Shown: positions 45,822 to 55,305 of the stretch, in pieces
Numbering within the stretch: position 1 is the first letter of the stretch
How the letters are laid out: each line of letters opens with the position of its first letter
Assembly (NCBI RefSeq): GCF_014201825.1
Contig: NZ_JACHFJ010000003.1
Location: 186,001 to 250,000 of the forward strand
Length of the DNA stretch: 64,000 nt
From: Acidocella aromatica
Lineage (GTDB): Bacteria > Pseudomonadota > Alphaproteobacteria > Acetobacterales > Acetobacteraceae
Reading direction: 5' to 3'
Position numbers and translations under genes: made by a program
The notes under the pieces: model-generated
What the model was told of the DNA's origin: nothing
The model's database searches: none
What the model saw: only the letters and a program-made list of their open reading frames with translations

Positions 45822-47291
45822 GTGACAACCATCGCCCTCTCCGACTGGCTCCTCGCCCGTATCAGCCGCGAAGACGGTGCCCCCCTGCACCGGCAGCTGC
45901 ACGAGGCGCTGCTGGCCGCGGTGCTGGAGGGCGAGCTGCCCGCCGGGCGCAAGCTGCCCTCCAGCCGGTTGCTGGCGCGCGAGCTGGGGGTGGCGCGCAA
46001 TACGGTGATCGACGTGTACGAGACCCTGGCCGCCCAGGGCTGCCTGGAGACGCGCCATGGCAGCGGCACCTATGTGGCGGATCTCTCCGCCGAGCGCCTC
46101 GCCCCGCCCAGCCCGTCGGCCCCCGAGGCCGCGCCCCCGGCGCCCAAACTCTCCGCGCGTGGCGAGGCCGTGGTGAAAGGCGCGCGGGTGTTCCCTCGGC
46201 AATGGGGCGCGTTCATGCCCGGTGTGCCGGATGTCACGGAATTCCCCACGCGCATCTGGGCAAGGCTGCATAACCGGCACTGGAACCGCGCCGCGCCCGA
46301 GCGCCTGAGCTACGCCCCGGCGGGCGGGTTGCCAGCCCTGCGCGTGGCTTTGGCCGAGCATCTGCGCACCGCGCGCGGCGTGCGCTGCGAGCCGGGGCAG
46401 ATCGTCATCACCACCGGCATCCACCAATCCATCGACCTCACGGCCCGGTTGCTGACCGATCCCGGCGATACCGTCTGGCTGGAAGACCCGTGCTATTGGG
46501 GGCTGCGGCATAGCGTGCAGTCGCTGGGGCTGAAGCTGCGCCCGGTGCTGGTGGACGCCGAGGGGCTGAACTGGTCCGGCACGCGCGGCCCGGCGCCGCG
46601 CTTCATCGTCGCCACCCCCTCGCACCAGTATCCGCTGGGCATGGTGATGACCCTGCCACGCCGCCAAGCCCTGCTGGAGCAGGCGCGTACGCATGGGAGC
46701 TGGATCGTCGAGGATGATTACGACAGCGAGTTCCGCTACGGCACCCGCCCCATCACCAGCCTGCAGGGGTTGGACCGCGATGGGCTGGTGATCTACGTTG
46801 GCAGTTTGAGCAAGACGTTGTTCCCCGGCCTGAGGCTTGGCTACATCGTCGCCCCGCCGGGCCTTGCCTCCGCCTTTGCCGAGGGCGTGGCCGAGCTGTA
46901 CCGCGAGGGGCAGTTGCAGCAGCAGGCCATGCTGGCGGATTTTATCGCCGAGGGGCATTTCGCCGCGCATATCCGCCGCATGCGCGGGCTCTACAGCCGC
47001 CGCCGTCAGGCGCTGCTGGAGGCCATCCGCGCCGAATTCGGCGAGACCCTGCCGGTGATGGGCGACAATGCCGGGCTGCATCTCATCCTCGGCCTGCCGG
47101 GGCTGGAGGATAAAGCCATCGCCCAGGCTTCGGTGGAGGCGGGCATCGCGACCCGCCCGCTCAGCGGCTATTACCACAGCCCCGGCGCCGCCCAGAGCGG
47201 GTTGCTTCTGGGCTATGCCTGCGTGAAGGAGGAGGCCATCGCCCCGGCCTTCGCCACGCTGGCGGAGGTGCTGCGCAAGTTCGGCGCGTAG
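45822..47291 (+). CDS. MocR/GabR-type regulator (GntR wHTH fused to aminotransferase-like domain)
   Basis: 489 residues from the GTG at 45822. An N-terminal GntR-type winged helix (APLHRQLHEALLAAVLEGELPAGRKLPSSRLLARELGVARNTV) is joined by a linker to a fold-type I aminotransferase domain with the PLP lysine in VGSLSKTLFPGLRLGYIV. Such proteins sense PLP adducts of amines and control GABA, taurine or vitamin B6 genes. It is divergent from gabT, its likely target. No Shine-Dalgarno is visible; the frame stays open upstream through the palindrome to a GTG at 45681, but that sequence is not family-like. Confidence 0.9.
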   Translation: MTTIALSDWLLARISREDGAPLHRQLHEALLAAVLEGELPAGRKLPSSRLLARELGVARNTVIDVYETLAAQGCLETRHGSGTYVADLSAERLAPPSPSAPEAAPPAPKLSARGEAVVKGARVFPRQWGAFMPGVPDVTEFPTRIWARLHNRHWNRAAPERLSYAPAGGLPALRVALAEHLRTARGVRCEPGQIVITTGIHQSIDLTARLLTDPGDTVWLEDPCYWGLRHSVQSLGLKLRPVLVDAEGLNWSGTRGPAPRFIVATPSHQYPLGMVMTLPRRQALLEQARTHGSWIVEDDYDSEFRYGTRPITSLQGLDRDGLVIYVGSLSKTLFPGLRLGYIVAPPGLASAFAEGVAELYREGQLQQQAMLADFIAEGHFAAHIRRMRGLYSRRRQALLEAIRAEFGETLPVMGDNAGLHLILGLPGLEDKAIAQASVEAGIATRPLSGYYHSPGAAQSGLLLGYACVKEEAIAPAFATLAEVLRKFGA

Positions 47292-47464
47292 GCGGCTTTA
47301 ATCCGCCCTATGAATATTTTAATCAACTGTGACGGATCCATTGCCAAGCGCTGGCTTGTGCGGTGGCATATGGGTGGTTTCGTCAGCATTGACGTTTATT
47401 TTTTTTAACCGGAAGATGCCGCCGGCGCGAAGCGAAAGGCGCCGAGCCAGTGGGAGTTTGGTTC

Positions 47465-48211
47465 ATGAACAAGACGCGCCGGCCCGTGATCGGGCTGATT
47501 ACCGACATGCGGGATTTGGGCGGCATGCCCTTCCAGGTGTTGGGCGACAAATACGCCCAGGCTGTGTCGGAGTTCGCGCAAGCCTTGCCGCTCGCCATCC
47601 TCAGCGAGCGCGCGGGCAACCATATCGGTGAGCTGGTGGAAACCTTCGATGGCTTTCTCTTCACCGGCAGCCCCTCCAACATCCGCCCCTGGCGCTACGG
47701 TCAGGCGGGCGAGGGCGTCGGCCCGTTCGACGATGCGCGCGACGAGTTATCGCTCCCGCTGATCCGTGCCGCGCTGGCGGCCAAAATGCCCATCCTGAGC
47801 ATCTGCCGCGGCTTGCAGGAGCTGAACGTGGCGCATGGCGGCACGCTGCATGTCGAGCTGGAGAATGGCGACCTGCACCATTCACCCGAGGATGCGCCCT
47901 ATGAGGACCGCTACGCCCCGCTGCACGAGGTGCATCTGCGCCCCGGCTCGCCGCTGGTGCGGGTGTTCGGGGCGGAGACCTTCTCTGTGAACTCACTGCA
48001 CTACCAAGCCCTGGCCAAGATCGGCGAAGGGCTTTCCGTGCAGGGCACAGCACCTGATGGCATCCCCGAGATCGTGACGGTGGAGGGCCAGCCCTTCGCC
48101 GTGGGCGTGCAGTGGCACCCCGAATACCGCCCGGATTTGCACGACCCGAACCGCGCCTTGTTCCAAAGCTTCGGCGAGGCCGCGCGCGCCTACCGCGCCG
48201 CCCGCGCCTGA
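47465..48211 (+). CDS. puuD: Gamma-glutamyl-gamma-aminobutyrate hydrolase (PuuD-like class I glutamine amidotransferase)
   Basis: 248 residues of peptidase family C26. The nucleophile cysteine is in PILSICRGLQELNVAHGG and the catalytic His/Glu in GVQWHPEY. PuuD releases GABA from gamma-glutamyl-GABA in the putrescine pathway, which fits the neighbouring gabT and aldehyde dehydrogenase. The ATG at 47465 follows GGGAG by 10 nt. The 173-nt gap from the regulator gene contains a T-run (47398-47407) but no clear hairpin. Confidence 0.88.
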   Translation: MNKTRRPVIGLITDMRDLGGMPFQVLGDKYAQAVSEFAQALPLAILSERAGNHIGELVETFDGFLFTGSPSNIRPWRYGQAGEGVGPFDDARDELSLPLIRAALAAKMPILSICRGLQELNVAHGGTLHVELENGDLHHSPEDAPYEDRYAPLHEVHLRPGSPLVRVFGAETFSVNSLHYQALAKIGEGLSVQGTAPDGIPEIVTVEGQPFAVGVQWHPEYRPDLHDPNRALFQSFGEAARAYRAARA

Positions 48212-48234
48212 CCGCATAACCCCAGGAGAGAAAC

Positions 48235-49662
48235 ATGTCCCATAATCTGCAATTCTATATCGACGGCGCTTGGGTCGACCCGATCGAGCCGCGCGTGATC
48301 GACGTGATCAACCCGGCCACCGAGCAGCCTTTCACCCAGATCTCCATCGGCACCGCGGCGGATGTGGACCGCGCCGTGACCGCCGCCCGCCGCGCCTTCG
48401 AGAGCTTCAGCCAGACCACGCGCGAGGAGCGCCTCGCTTTGCTCAAGCGCATCCAGGAGGTGTACCTGAAGCGCTATGACGACGTGGCCGAGGCCATCCG
48501 CCTGGAGATGGGCGCGCCGGTGACGCTGGCCACCAAATCCCAGGCCGCCATCGGTGCCGGGCATATCGGCCAGATCATCAAGGTGCTCGAGGAATTCGAG
48601 TTCGACGAAATGCAGGGCAACACCCTCATCACCCGCGAGGCCTTCGGCGTGATCGGCATGATCACCCCGTGGAACTGGCCGATGAACCAGATCACCTGCA
48701 AGGTCTGCCCGGCCATCGCGGCGGGCTGCACCATGGTGCTCAAGCCCTCCGAGATCGCGCCGATCGACGCCGTGGTGTTCTCCGAGATCATGCATGAGGC
48801 CGGGGTTCCGGCGGGCGTGTTCAACATGGTGCAGGGCCTGGGCGCCGATGTGGGGTCGGCAATCTCCGCGCACCCGGATATCGACATGATCTCCTTCACC
48901 GGCTCCACCCGCGCTGGCGTGCTGATCTCCAAGGCGGCGTCCGAGACGGTGAAGAAGGTGCATCTGGAGCTGGGCGGCAAGTCGCCGAACATCCTGCTCG
49001 ACGACGCGAATATCGCCGCGTCCGTCGCCTCGGGCATTGTGGACGTGATGCAGAACACCGGCCAGTCCTGCAACGCGCCGACGCGCATGTTCGTGCCGCG
49101 CAAGTTCCGCGACACCGCCCTCGCCGCCGCCAAGACCGCCGCCGATGGCATCGTGGTCGGCAACCCCGAGAGCCCGGAGACCTATATGGGCCCGGTGATC
49201 AGCGAGTTGCAGTTCAACAAGATCCAGGCGCTGATCCAGGCGGGTATCGACGAGGGCGCGACCGTGGTGGCCGGCGGCACCGGCCGCCCCGCCGGGCTGA
49301 ACGTGGGCTATTACGTGCGCCCCACCGTGTTCGCGGATGTGACACCGGATATGCGCGTCGCCCGCGAGGAAATCTTCGGGCCGGTGCTGTCCATCCTGTT
49401 CTATGACACCGAGGAAGACGCGGTGCGCATGGCCAACGACACGGTGTACGGCCTCGCCGCCTATATCCAGTCCGGCAGCCATGAGCGGGCGCAGAAGCTC
49501 TCGCGCCGCCTGCGTGCGGGCAATGTGTATATCAACAACCCCAAGGGCGACCTGAACGCGCCGTTCGGTGGGTACAAGCAGTCCGGCAACGGGCGCGAAT
49601 GGGGCGTCTGGGGGCTTGAGGAGTTCCTCGAGATCAAGGGCGTTGTTGGCTACGCGAGGTAA
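48235..49662 (+). CDS. NAD(P)-dependent aldehyde dehydrogenase
   Basis: 475 residues of the ALDH superfamily. It has TPWNWPMNQITCKVCPAIAAGCT, FTGSTRAGV, the glutamate motif LELGGKSPN and the catalytic cysteine in NTGQSCNAPTRM. Its position after puuD suggests it oxidises gamma-glutamyl-gamma-aminobutyraldehyde or succinate semialdehyde, but the active-site context alone does not fix the substrate. It starts 23 nt after puuD with AGGAGAG upstream of the ATG and ends at a strong terminator. Confidence 0.9.
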   Translation: MSHNLQFYIDGAWVDPIEPRVIDVINPATEQPFTQISIGTAADVDRAVTAARRAFESFSQTTREERLALLKRIQEVYLKRYDDVAEAIRLEMGAPVTLATKSQAAIGAGHIGQIIKVLEEFEFDEMQGNTLITREAFGVIGMITPWNWPMNQITCKVCPAIAAGCTMVLKPSEIAPIDAVVFSEIMHEAGVPAGVFNMVQGLGADVGSAISAHPDIDMISFTGSTRAGVLISKAASETVKKVHLELGGKSPNILLDDANIAASVASGIVDVMQNTGQSCNAPTRMFVPRKFRDTALAAAKTAADGIVVGNPESPETYMGPVISELQFNKIQALIQAGIDEGATVVAGGTGRPAGLNVGYYVRPTVFADVTPDMRVAREEIFGPVLSILFYDTEEDAVRMANDTVYGLAAYIQSGSHERAQKLSRRLRAGNVYINNPKGDLNAPFGGYKQSGNGREWGVWGLEEFLEIKGVVGYAR

Positions 49663-49668
49663 TCTGGA

Positions 49669-49696
49669 AAAGGGCCGCCTTGCGCGGCCCTTTTTT
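49669..49696 (+). terminator. Rho-independent terminator after the aldehyde dehydrogenase gene
   Basis: AAAGGGCCGC (49669-49678) pairs with GCGGCCC (49684-49690) and the following TTT. The T-run is at 49691-49696. Confidence 0.88.
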
Positions 49697-49819
49697 GGCC
49701 CGGATCAGACCTGACGGGTATGCAAGTATACTGAATATGTATGGGCTTTTGGCTTGCCCATGCGCCCGGCGGTTGCGATCTTCTCCCCAATTGCAACGCA
49801 AAAAATCAAAGGGGGAGTT

Positions 49820-51064
49820 ATGTTTTTATCGCGCATCGAGCGCCCCGCCGCGCCGCCGCCCAGCCTTGCCCAGATGCGGGCCGATTTAGGGGCGACTTAT
49901 GTCGCGCATGGGTTCATCGGCTGGCTGTTCGCGGCCACCGGCCCAGTGGCGATCATTCTCACCGTCGGGCTGCATGGGGGCTTGAGCGAGGCCGAGCTGT
50001 CCTCCTGGATCTTTGGCGTGTTCTTCGTCAACGGGCTGATCACCGCTTTGTTTTCCTGGATCTATGCCCGTCCGCTGGCGTTTTTCTGGACCATTCCCGG
50101 CACGGTGCTGGTTGGCCCGGCGCTGGGGCATCTCAGCTTTCCCGAGGTTATTGGCGCGTTTTATGTCACGGGGCTGCTCACCATCTTGCTCGGGGCCACG
50201 GGCTGGGTGAAGCGGCTGATGCAGGCCGTGCCGCTGCCCATCGTGATGGGCATGGTGGCGGGGGTGTTCCTGCGTTTCGGGCTGGACCTCGTGCATGCCG
50301 TGCGGACGGACGTCCTGCTTGCGGGGCCGATGGTCGCGGCATGGATCGCCCTTACCGCGTTCAAGCGCATTGGCGAGTATATCCCGCCGATCATCGGTGC
50401 GCTGGTTATCGGTGGCGTCGCGGCCATCGCGCTCGGGCGGTTCGATCTTGCGGGCGTCTCCGGCTTTGCCTTGGCGCATCCGGTGGTGCAGGCCCCGGTC
50501 TGGTCCTGGCCCGCGATGGTGGAACTCGTCGTGCCGCTCATCATCACCGTGCTGGTGGTGCAGAATGGCCAGGGCTTTGCCGTGCTGAAGGCGGCGGGGC
50601 ATGAGGCGCCGGTGGATGCCGTGACTTTGGCTTGCGGCGTAGGCGCGCTGCTGAGTGCGGCGGTGGGGGCGGTGAGCACCTGCCTTGCCGGGCCGACCAA
50701 CGCCATTCTCGTCTCGGCTGGAGAGCATCGCCGGCATTACACCGCGGGCATCACCACCGGGCTGCTTTCCATCTGCTTCGGGCTGCTGGCGCCAGGCTTC
50801 ACCAAGTTCATGCTGGCCGCGCCCAAGAGCTTCATCGCCACGCTGGCGGGGCTGGCCATGCTGCGCGTGTTGCAGAACGCCTTTGTCGCCGCGTTCAAGG
50901 CGCGGTTCCCGCTTGGCGCGCTGGTCACCTTCCTCGTCACCGTGTCTGACATCAGCCTGCTGAATATTGGCGCGGCGTTCTGGGGGCTGATCGCGGGTGT
51001 GGTTGTCTCCTGGCTGCTGGAGCAGGCGGATTTCCAGGCGCTGATCGCCGAGCAGCGCACCTAG
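49820..51064 (+). CDS. benE: BenE-family membrane transporter (benzoate/H+ symporter-like)
   Basis: 414 residues with about 11-12 hydrophobic segments and BenE-family motifs (FFWTIPGTVLVGPALGH, VPLPIVMGMVAGVF, CLAGPTNAILVSAGEHRRHY). The family imports aromatic acids such as benzoate, but no aromatic-degradation gene is nearby, so the substrate is open. The ATG at 49820 is directly preceded by GGGGGAG. Upstream at 49719-49744 are GTATGCAAGTATAC-like half-sites that could be an operator. The gene converges on smc with a 3-nt gap and no terminator. Confidence 0.83.
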   Translation: MFLSRIERPAAPPPSLAQMRADLGATYVAHGFIGWLFAATGPVAIILTVGLHGGLSEAELSSWIFGVFFVNGLITALFSWIYARPLAFFWTIPGTVLVGPALGHLSFPEVIGAFYVTGLLTILLGATGWVKRLMQAVPLPIVMGMVAGVFLRFGLDLVHAVRTDVLLAGPMVAAWIALTAFKRIGEYIPPIIGALVIGGVAAIALGRFDLAGVSGFALAHPVVQAPVWSWPAMVELVVPLIITVLVVQNGQGFAVLKAAGHEAPVDAVTLACGVGALLSAAVGAVSTCLAGPTNAILVSAGEHRRHYTAGITTGLLSICFGLLAPGFTKFMLAAPKSFIATLAGLAMLRVLQNAFVAAFKARFPLGALVTFLVTVSDISLLNIGAAFWGLIAGVVVSWLLEQADFQALIAEQRT

Positions 51065-51067
51065 CGG

Positions 51068-54000
51068 TTACTCCGCCGCCAGCGTTTGGCTGGGGGTGGG
51101 GTCCACCATCTCGACGGCGCGGTTGAAATCCACCGAGAGCAGGCGGGAGACACCGCGCTCCTGCATAGTCACGCCGTAGAGCCGGTCCATGCGCGCCATG
51201 GTCAGGTGGTGGTGGGTGACGACCAGGAAGCGTGTTCCGGTGTCGCGCACCATATCCTCCAGCAGCGAGCAGAAGCGGTCCACATTGGCGTCGTCCAGCG
51301 GGGCGTCCACCTCGTCCAGCACCGAGATCGGGGCCGGGTTGCACTTGAACACCGCGAAGATGAGCGAGAGCGCGGTGAGCGCCTGCTCGCCGCCCGAGAG
51401 CAGCGAGAGGGTGGAGAGCTTCTTGCCCGGCGGCTGGGCGTAAATCTCGAGCCCCGCTTCCAGCGGATCATCCGAGCCGACCAGCGCCAGATGCGCCTTG
51501 CCGCCGCTGAACATGCGGCTGAACAGCGCCTGGAAATGCTCGTTCACCTGATCGAACACGGAGGTGAGGCGCTCGCGCCCCTCGCGGTTGATATGGCCGA
51601 TGGAGCCGCGCAGCTTGGCGATGGCGGAGGTGATTTCGGCGCGCTCGCGCTCGATGGTGGCGATGGACTCTTCCGCCTCGCCCACCTCGATCTCGGCGCG
51701 CAGGTTTACCGGCCCCATTTCCTCGCGCTCGCGCGCCAGTTTCTCCCAGCGCTTGCGGGCCTTGTCCTCCACCTCGGCGTTCAACTCCTCGGGCGGTTCC
51801 GGCAGCTCCGGGTTGGCGCCCAGACGCTCCAGAATCCGCTCCGCCACTGTGCCCCAGGCATGGTTGGCGGCGGTGATGTTGCCTTCCTCGCGCGCCCTGG
51901 CTTCGCGCGCGGTGGAGACGGCCGATTCAGCCGTGCGGGCGGCGCGGGTGGCGGTCTCGGCGGCGCTTTGGGCGGCAGCCAGGGCAGCGGCGGCGCGTTT
52001 GTGTTCGGCTTCGGCGGCGGTCAGGCTTTCCTGCGCCTCGCGCTTGGCGGTGGCGGCTTCCTCGGGCGCTGCGGCCAGGGCGGTAATGCCGCCTTGCGCT
52101 TCCTCCAGCCGGGCGGCGAGGTCGGTGAGGCGGTCCTTGGCGTCGCGCCCGCGCTCGGCCCAATCGGCCATTTCGCGCTCCAGCGTGGTCAGGCGCAGGC
52201 TGCGCTGGGCCTCGGCGGCCTTTAGCGCCGCGAGCTTGGCGCGTGCGGCGGATTCCGCCTGCCTTGCTTGGGCGACGGCGGCGCGGGCCTTCTCCACAGT
52301 GGCGCGGGCGGCGGCGACATCCGGCAGATTGGCGGCACTCTGCTGTGCGGTGGAGAGGGCGGTGGTTGCCTCGGCGGATTCGATGGCGGCTTGGTCGCGC
52401 TGGGCCTTGGCGGCGGCGGCACGCTGGGCGCCGCGCTCATGCTCGGCGGTCAGGCGAATGGCCTCGTTGCGTGCCTTGTCGAACCGCTGCTCGGCTTGGC
52501 GGCGGGCCTCGCGCGCGGCGGTCTCGGCGGCGCGCTTGGCTTCCCGCGTCTGCGCCTCGTTGGTGCGGGCCTCGCGCTCGGCGGTCTCGGCGGCCACGCG
52601 CAGCTCGCGCGCGGCATTAGCGGCCTCGCTGGTGGCGCTGCGCTCGCGCTTCAGCTCGGCCAGGCGGTTGCGCTGTTTCAGGCGGACAGCGGCCTCCGAC
52701 GCCGCACCGGCGCGCATTGTGTAGCCATCCCAGCGCCACACCGCACCCTCACGCGAGACGAGGATCTGCCCCGGGGTGAGGCTGGCCTGATGCTGCTGGC
52801 CATCCGCGCTCTCGGGCAGCAGCAGGATATGTGAGAGCGCGCGGGTGAGCTGCTCCGGCCCTTGCACCAGAGTGTCGAAGCTGGGCAGCGTCGTCTCCTG
52901 CGCGGCAAGCACGGGGAGAGTACGCCAATGGCGCGGGGCCTGGGCGTCGGCGGAGGCGGAAAGCTCCTCGCGCAGCGCGGCACCCAGGGCGGCTTCCAGC
53001 CCTGGCGGCACGGTGAGCTGGTCGAGGATCGGCGCGCTCTCGCGCCCGAATTTCTGCGCCAGCAGGGCGGCAAGGGCGTCGTATTCGGTGTTGATCTTGG
53101 TCGCGGCGGCTTCAGCGGCGATGGTCTTGGCCCGTGCTGCGGCCAGCGAGGCCTCGGCCTGGGCGCGGGCGGCGGCGGCTTCTTCCTCGGCCTGGGCGCG
53201 GGTGGCCTCGGCGGCGGTCACGGCCTCGCGCGCGGCGGTCAGGGCGGCTTCGGCTTGGGCGCGCTCGGCTTCGGCGGCCTGGACGCGCTCCACGGGGATC
53301 AGCGTGACGGCGATCTTCTGGTACTCGGCCTCGGTCTCGGCGGCGCGCTGGGCGAGGCGCTTGGCGCGGGATTCGGCTTCGCTCAGGGCGCGGCGGGCGG
53401 CTTCGGCCTCGGCGGCGATGCGCGCGGCGTCCTCGGTGGCGCGCTGGGCCTCGGCCTCGGCGGCACGCAGCGCGTCCTGAGCCACAATTTCGGCCTCGGC
53501 GGCGGTTTCCAGTTCGGCGGGGGCGGCGGTGCTTTCCGCGCTCAGGCGGCGCTGCTCGTCCTCCAGCCGCGCGATGGCGGCCTGGGCGTCGCCCGCCAGC
53601 TTGTCGGCATGGGTGTGGTCGCGCTTCAGCGCCTCCAGCCTAGTCCGGGCTTCGGCCAGGGCGGCGCGGGCGCGGGATTCGGCCTCGCCCATCTGCTCGG
53701 CGGCGATGCGCGCGCGTTCCAACCCGGTGCGGGCTTCGGCCTCGGCGTCGCGCAGCGGCGGCAGGGCGGCTTCCGCCTCGCGGGCGCGGATTTCGGCGGC
53801 GTCAGCCTCGGCGGTGGCGGTGGTTACCTGAGCTTCGGCGGCGGTAAAGGCGGCTTGTGCGGCCTCGCGTGCCTGCACGGCCAGCGCGCTCTGGATGGAC
53901 AGCAGCTCGGCCTCGGCGGCGCGGATGTTGCCGGAGAGATTCTTGTAGCGCGTGGCTTGGCGGGCCTGCTTCTTCAGCTCGGCGAGGCGCGATTCCACCT

Positions 54001-54604
54001 GGCCCTTGAGGTCATCGGCGCGCAGCAGGTTCTGCTCGGCGGCTTTCAGCTTCAGTTCGGCCTCGTGCCGGCGGGCGTGCAGGCCGGTGATGCCCGCGGC
54101 TTCCTCCAGCAGGGCGCGGCGTTCCTCGGGGCGGGCGCTCACCAGCGCGCCCACGCGCCCCTGGCTGACCATGGCCGAGGCGCGCGCGCCGGAGGCGAGG
54201 TCGGCGAACAAGGTCTGCACGTCGCGCGCGCGGGCTTCCTTGCCGTTCACGCGGTAGGAGCTGCCGGTGCCGCGCTCGATCTTGCGGGAGATTTCCAGGT
54301 CCGGCGCCTCGTGGAAGGGCGGTGGGGCGAGGCCTTGCGTCTCCTCCAGCGACAGCGTCACCTCGGCGAGATTACGCGCCGAGCGCCCGGTGGTCCCGGC
54401 GAAGATCACGTCCTCCATCTCGGCGCCGCGCATGTTGCGGGCATTGGCCTCGCCCATGGCCCAGCGCAGCGCCTCGATGACATTGGACTTGCCACATCCG
54501 TTCGGCCCGACCACGCCGGTAAGACCGGGCAGGATCTCCACCACCGTCGGGTCGGCAAAACTCTTGAACCCGGCGATGCGCAGGCGGGCGAAACGGGCGG
54601 GCAT
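51068..54604 (-). CDS. smc: Chromosome segregation protein SMC
   Basis: 1178 residues, full length. The N-terminal ATPase half has Walker A GPNGCGKSN (33-41). Long Ala/Glu/Arg-rich coiled coils flank a central hinge at about 510-640. The C-terminal half has the signature LSGGEQAL and Walker B PISVLDEVDAPLDD. SMC dimers with ScpAB load on and organise the chromosome. It starts 8 nt after the DsbA-like gene, following the alphaproteobacterial order mutY, dciA, dsbA, smc. Confidence 0.96.
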   Translation of the reverse strand: MPARFARLRIAGFKSFADPTVVEILPGLTGVVGPNGCGKSNVIEALRWAMGEANARNMRGAEMEDVIFAGTTGRSARNLAEVTLSLEETQGLAPPPFHEAPDLEISRKIERGTGSSYRVNGKEARARDVQTLFADLASGARASAMVSQGRVGALVSARPEERRALLEEAAGITGLHARRHEAELKLKAAEQNLLRADDLKGQVESRLAELKKQARQATRYKNLSGNIRAAEAELLSIQSALAVQAREAAQAAFTAAEAQVTTATAEADAAEIRAREAEAALPPLRDAEAEARTGLERARIAAEQMGEAESRARAALAEARTRLEALKRDHTHADKLAGDAQAAIARLEDEQRRLSAESTAAPAELETAAEAEIVAQDALRAAEAEAQRATEDAARIAAEAEAARRALSEAESRAKRLAQRAAETEAEYQKIAVTLIPVERVQAAEAERAQAEAALTAAREAVTAAEATRAQAEEEAAAARAQAEASLAAARAKTIAAEAAATKINTEYDALAALLAQKFGRESAPILDQLTVPPGLEAALGAALREELSASADAQAPRHWRTLPVLAAQETTLPSFDTLVQGPEQLTRALSHILLLPESADGQQHQASLTPGQILVSREGAVWRWDGYTMRAGAASEAAVRLKQRNRLAELKRERSATSEAANAARELRVAAETAEREARTNEAQTREAKRAAETAAREARRQAEQRFDKARNEAIRLTAEHERGAQRAAAAKAQRDQAAIESAEATTALSTAQQSAANLPDVAAARATVEKARAAVAQARQAESAARAKLAALKAAEAQRSLRLTTLEREMADWAERGRDAKDRLTDLAARLEEAQGGITALAAAPEEAATAKREAQESLTAAEAEHKRAAAALAAAQSAAETATRAARTAESAVSTAREARAREEGNITAANHAWGTVAERILERLGANPELPEPPEELNAEVEDKARKRWEKLAREREEMGPVNLRAEIEVGEAEESIATIERERAEITSAIAKLRGSIGHINREGRERLTSVFDQVNEHFQALFSRMFSGGKAHLALVGSDDPLEAGLEIYAQPPGKKLSTLSLLSGGEQALTALSLIFAVFKCNPAPISVLDEVDAPLDDANVDRFCSLLEDMVRDTGTRFLVVTHHHLTMARMDRLYGVTMQERGVSRLLSVDFNRAVEMVDPTPSQTLAAE

Positions 54605-54612
54605 GGTTACGC

Positions 54613-55245
54613 TCAGCCCTTGGCGGCGGAAGCCACGGCGGCGGCGAAGTCGTTATACTCCATCGCGCCGGGATAGGGCTTGCCGTTGATGATGAAGGTA
54701 GGGGTGGCGCTGATGTTGTACATCTTCTCCGCCTCTTGCTGCCCGGTCAGGATGAACTGGGCCAGCTTGTCGTCGTTCCAGGCGGTTTCGAAGGTGGCCT
54801 GGTCCATGCCCGCCAGCGCCGCGTATTTGAAGATCGAGGCATGGTAATCCTCGTTCGGCTTGAAGGCCCAGTCATCCTGGCTGGCGAACAGGGCCTCGAT
54901 GAACGGGTAATACTGCTTTTCAGGCAAATAGCGCGAGACCTGCGCGGCCTTCAGCGCCACTTGGTCGAGCGGGAAGTCGTGATAGATGAACTGTACCTTG
55001 CCGGTGTCGATGAGGTTTTTTTTCACCTGAGGCATCGTCACCGTGGCGAATTGGGCGCAATGGGTGCAGGTGAGGGAGAAATACTCCTGCACCGTGACCG
55101 GCGCCTTGGGCGAGCCGAGCGAGCGCTGCGTGTAGGGCGGCGCGACGGTTTGCGGCGCCGAAGAATTCTGGGCGCGGGCAAGAGAGGGGGCGGCGAGGAC
55201 CGAGGTTCCCACTAGGGCTAGTGCTGAACGGCGCGTAATCTGCAT
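54613..55245 (-). CDS. DsbA-like periplasmic thiol:disulfide oxidoreductase
   Basis: 210 residues. The signal peptide MQITRRSALALVGTSVLAAPSLARA contains twin arginines, so Tat export is possible. The DsbA/DsbG thioredoxin fold has the active site CTHC (Cys60, Cys63) and the cis-proline segment SATPTFIING. It probably catalyses or isomerises disulfides in exported proteins. GGAG lies just upstream of the ATG. It sits between dciA and smc on the minus strand. Confidence 0.9.
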   Translation of the reverse strand: MQITRRSALALVGTSVLAAPSLARAQNSSAPQTVAPPYTQRSLGSPKAPVTVQEYFSLTCTHCAQFATVTMPQVKKNLIDTGKVQFIYHDFPLDQVALKAAQVSRYLPEKQYYPFIEALFASQDDWAFKPNEDYHASIFKYAALAGMDQATFETAWNDDKLAQFILTGQQEAEKMYNISATPTFIINGKPYPGAMEYNDFAAAVASAAKG

Positions 55246-55305
55246 GTTTTCTCCTATATATGGTGTAGTCCGGTTTAGGCGGCGGAGTCTAACGGCGATC
55301 CCGAG

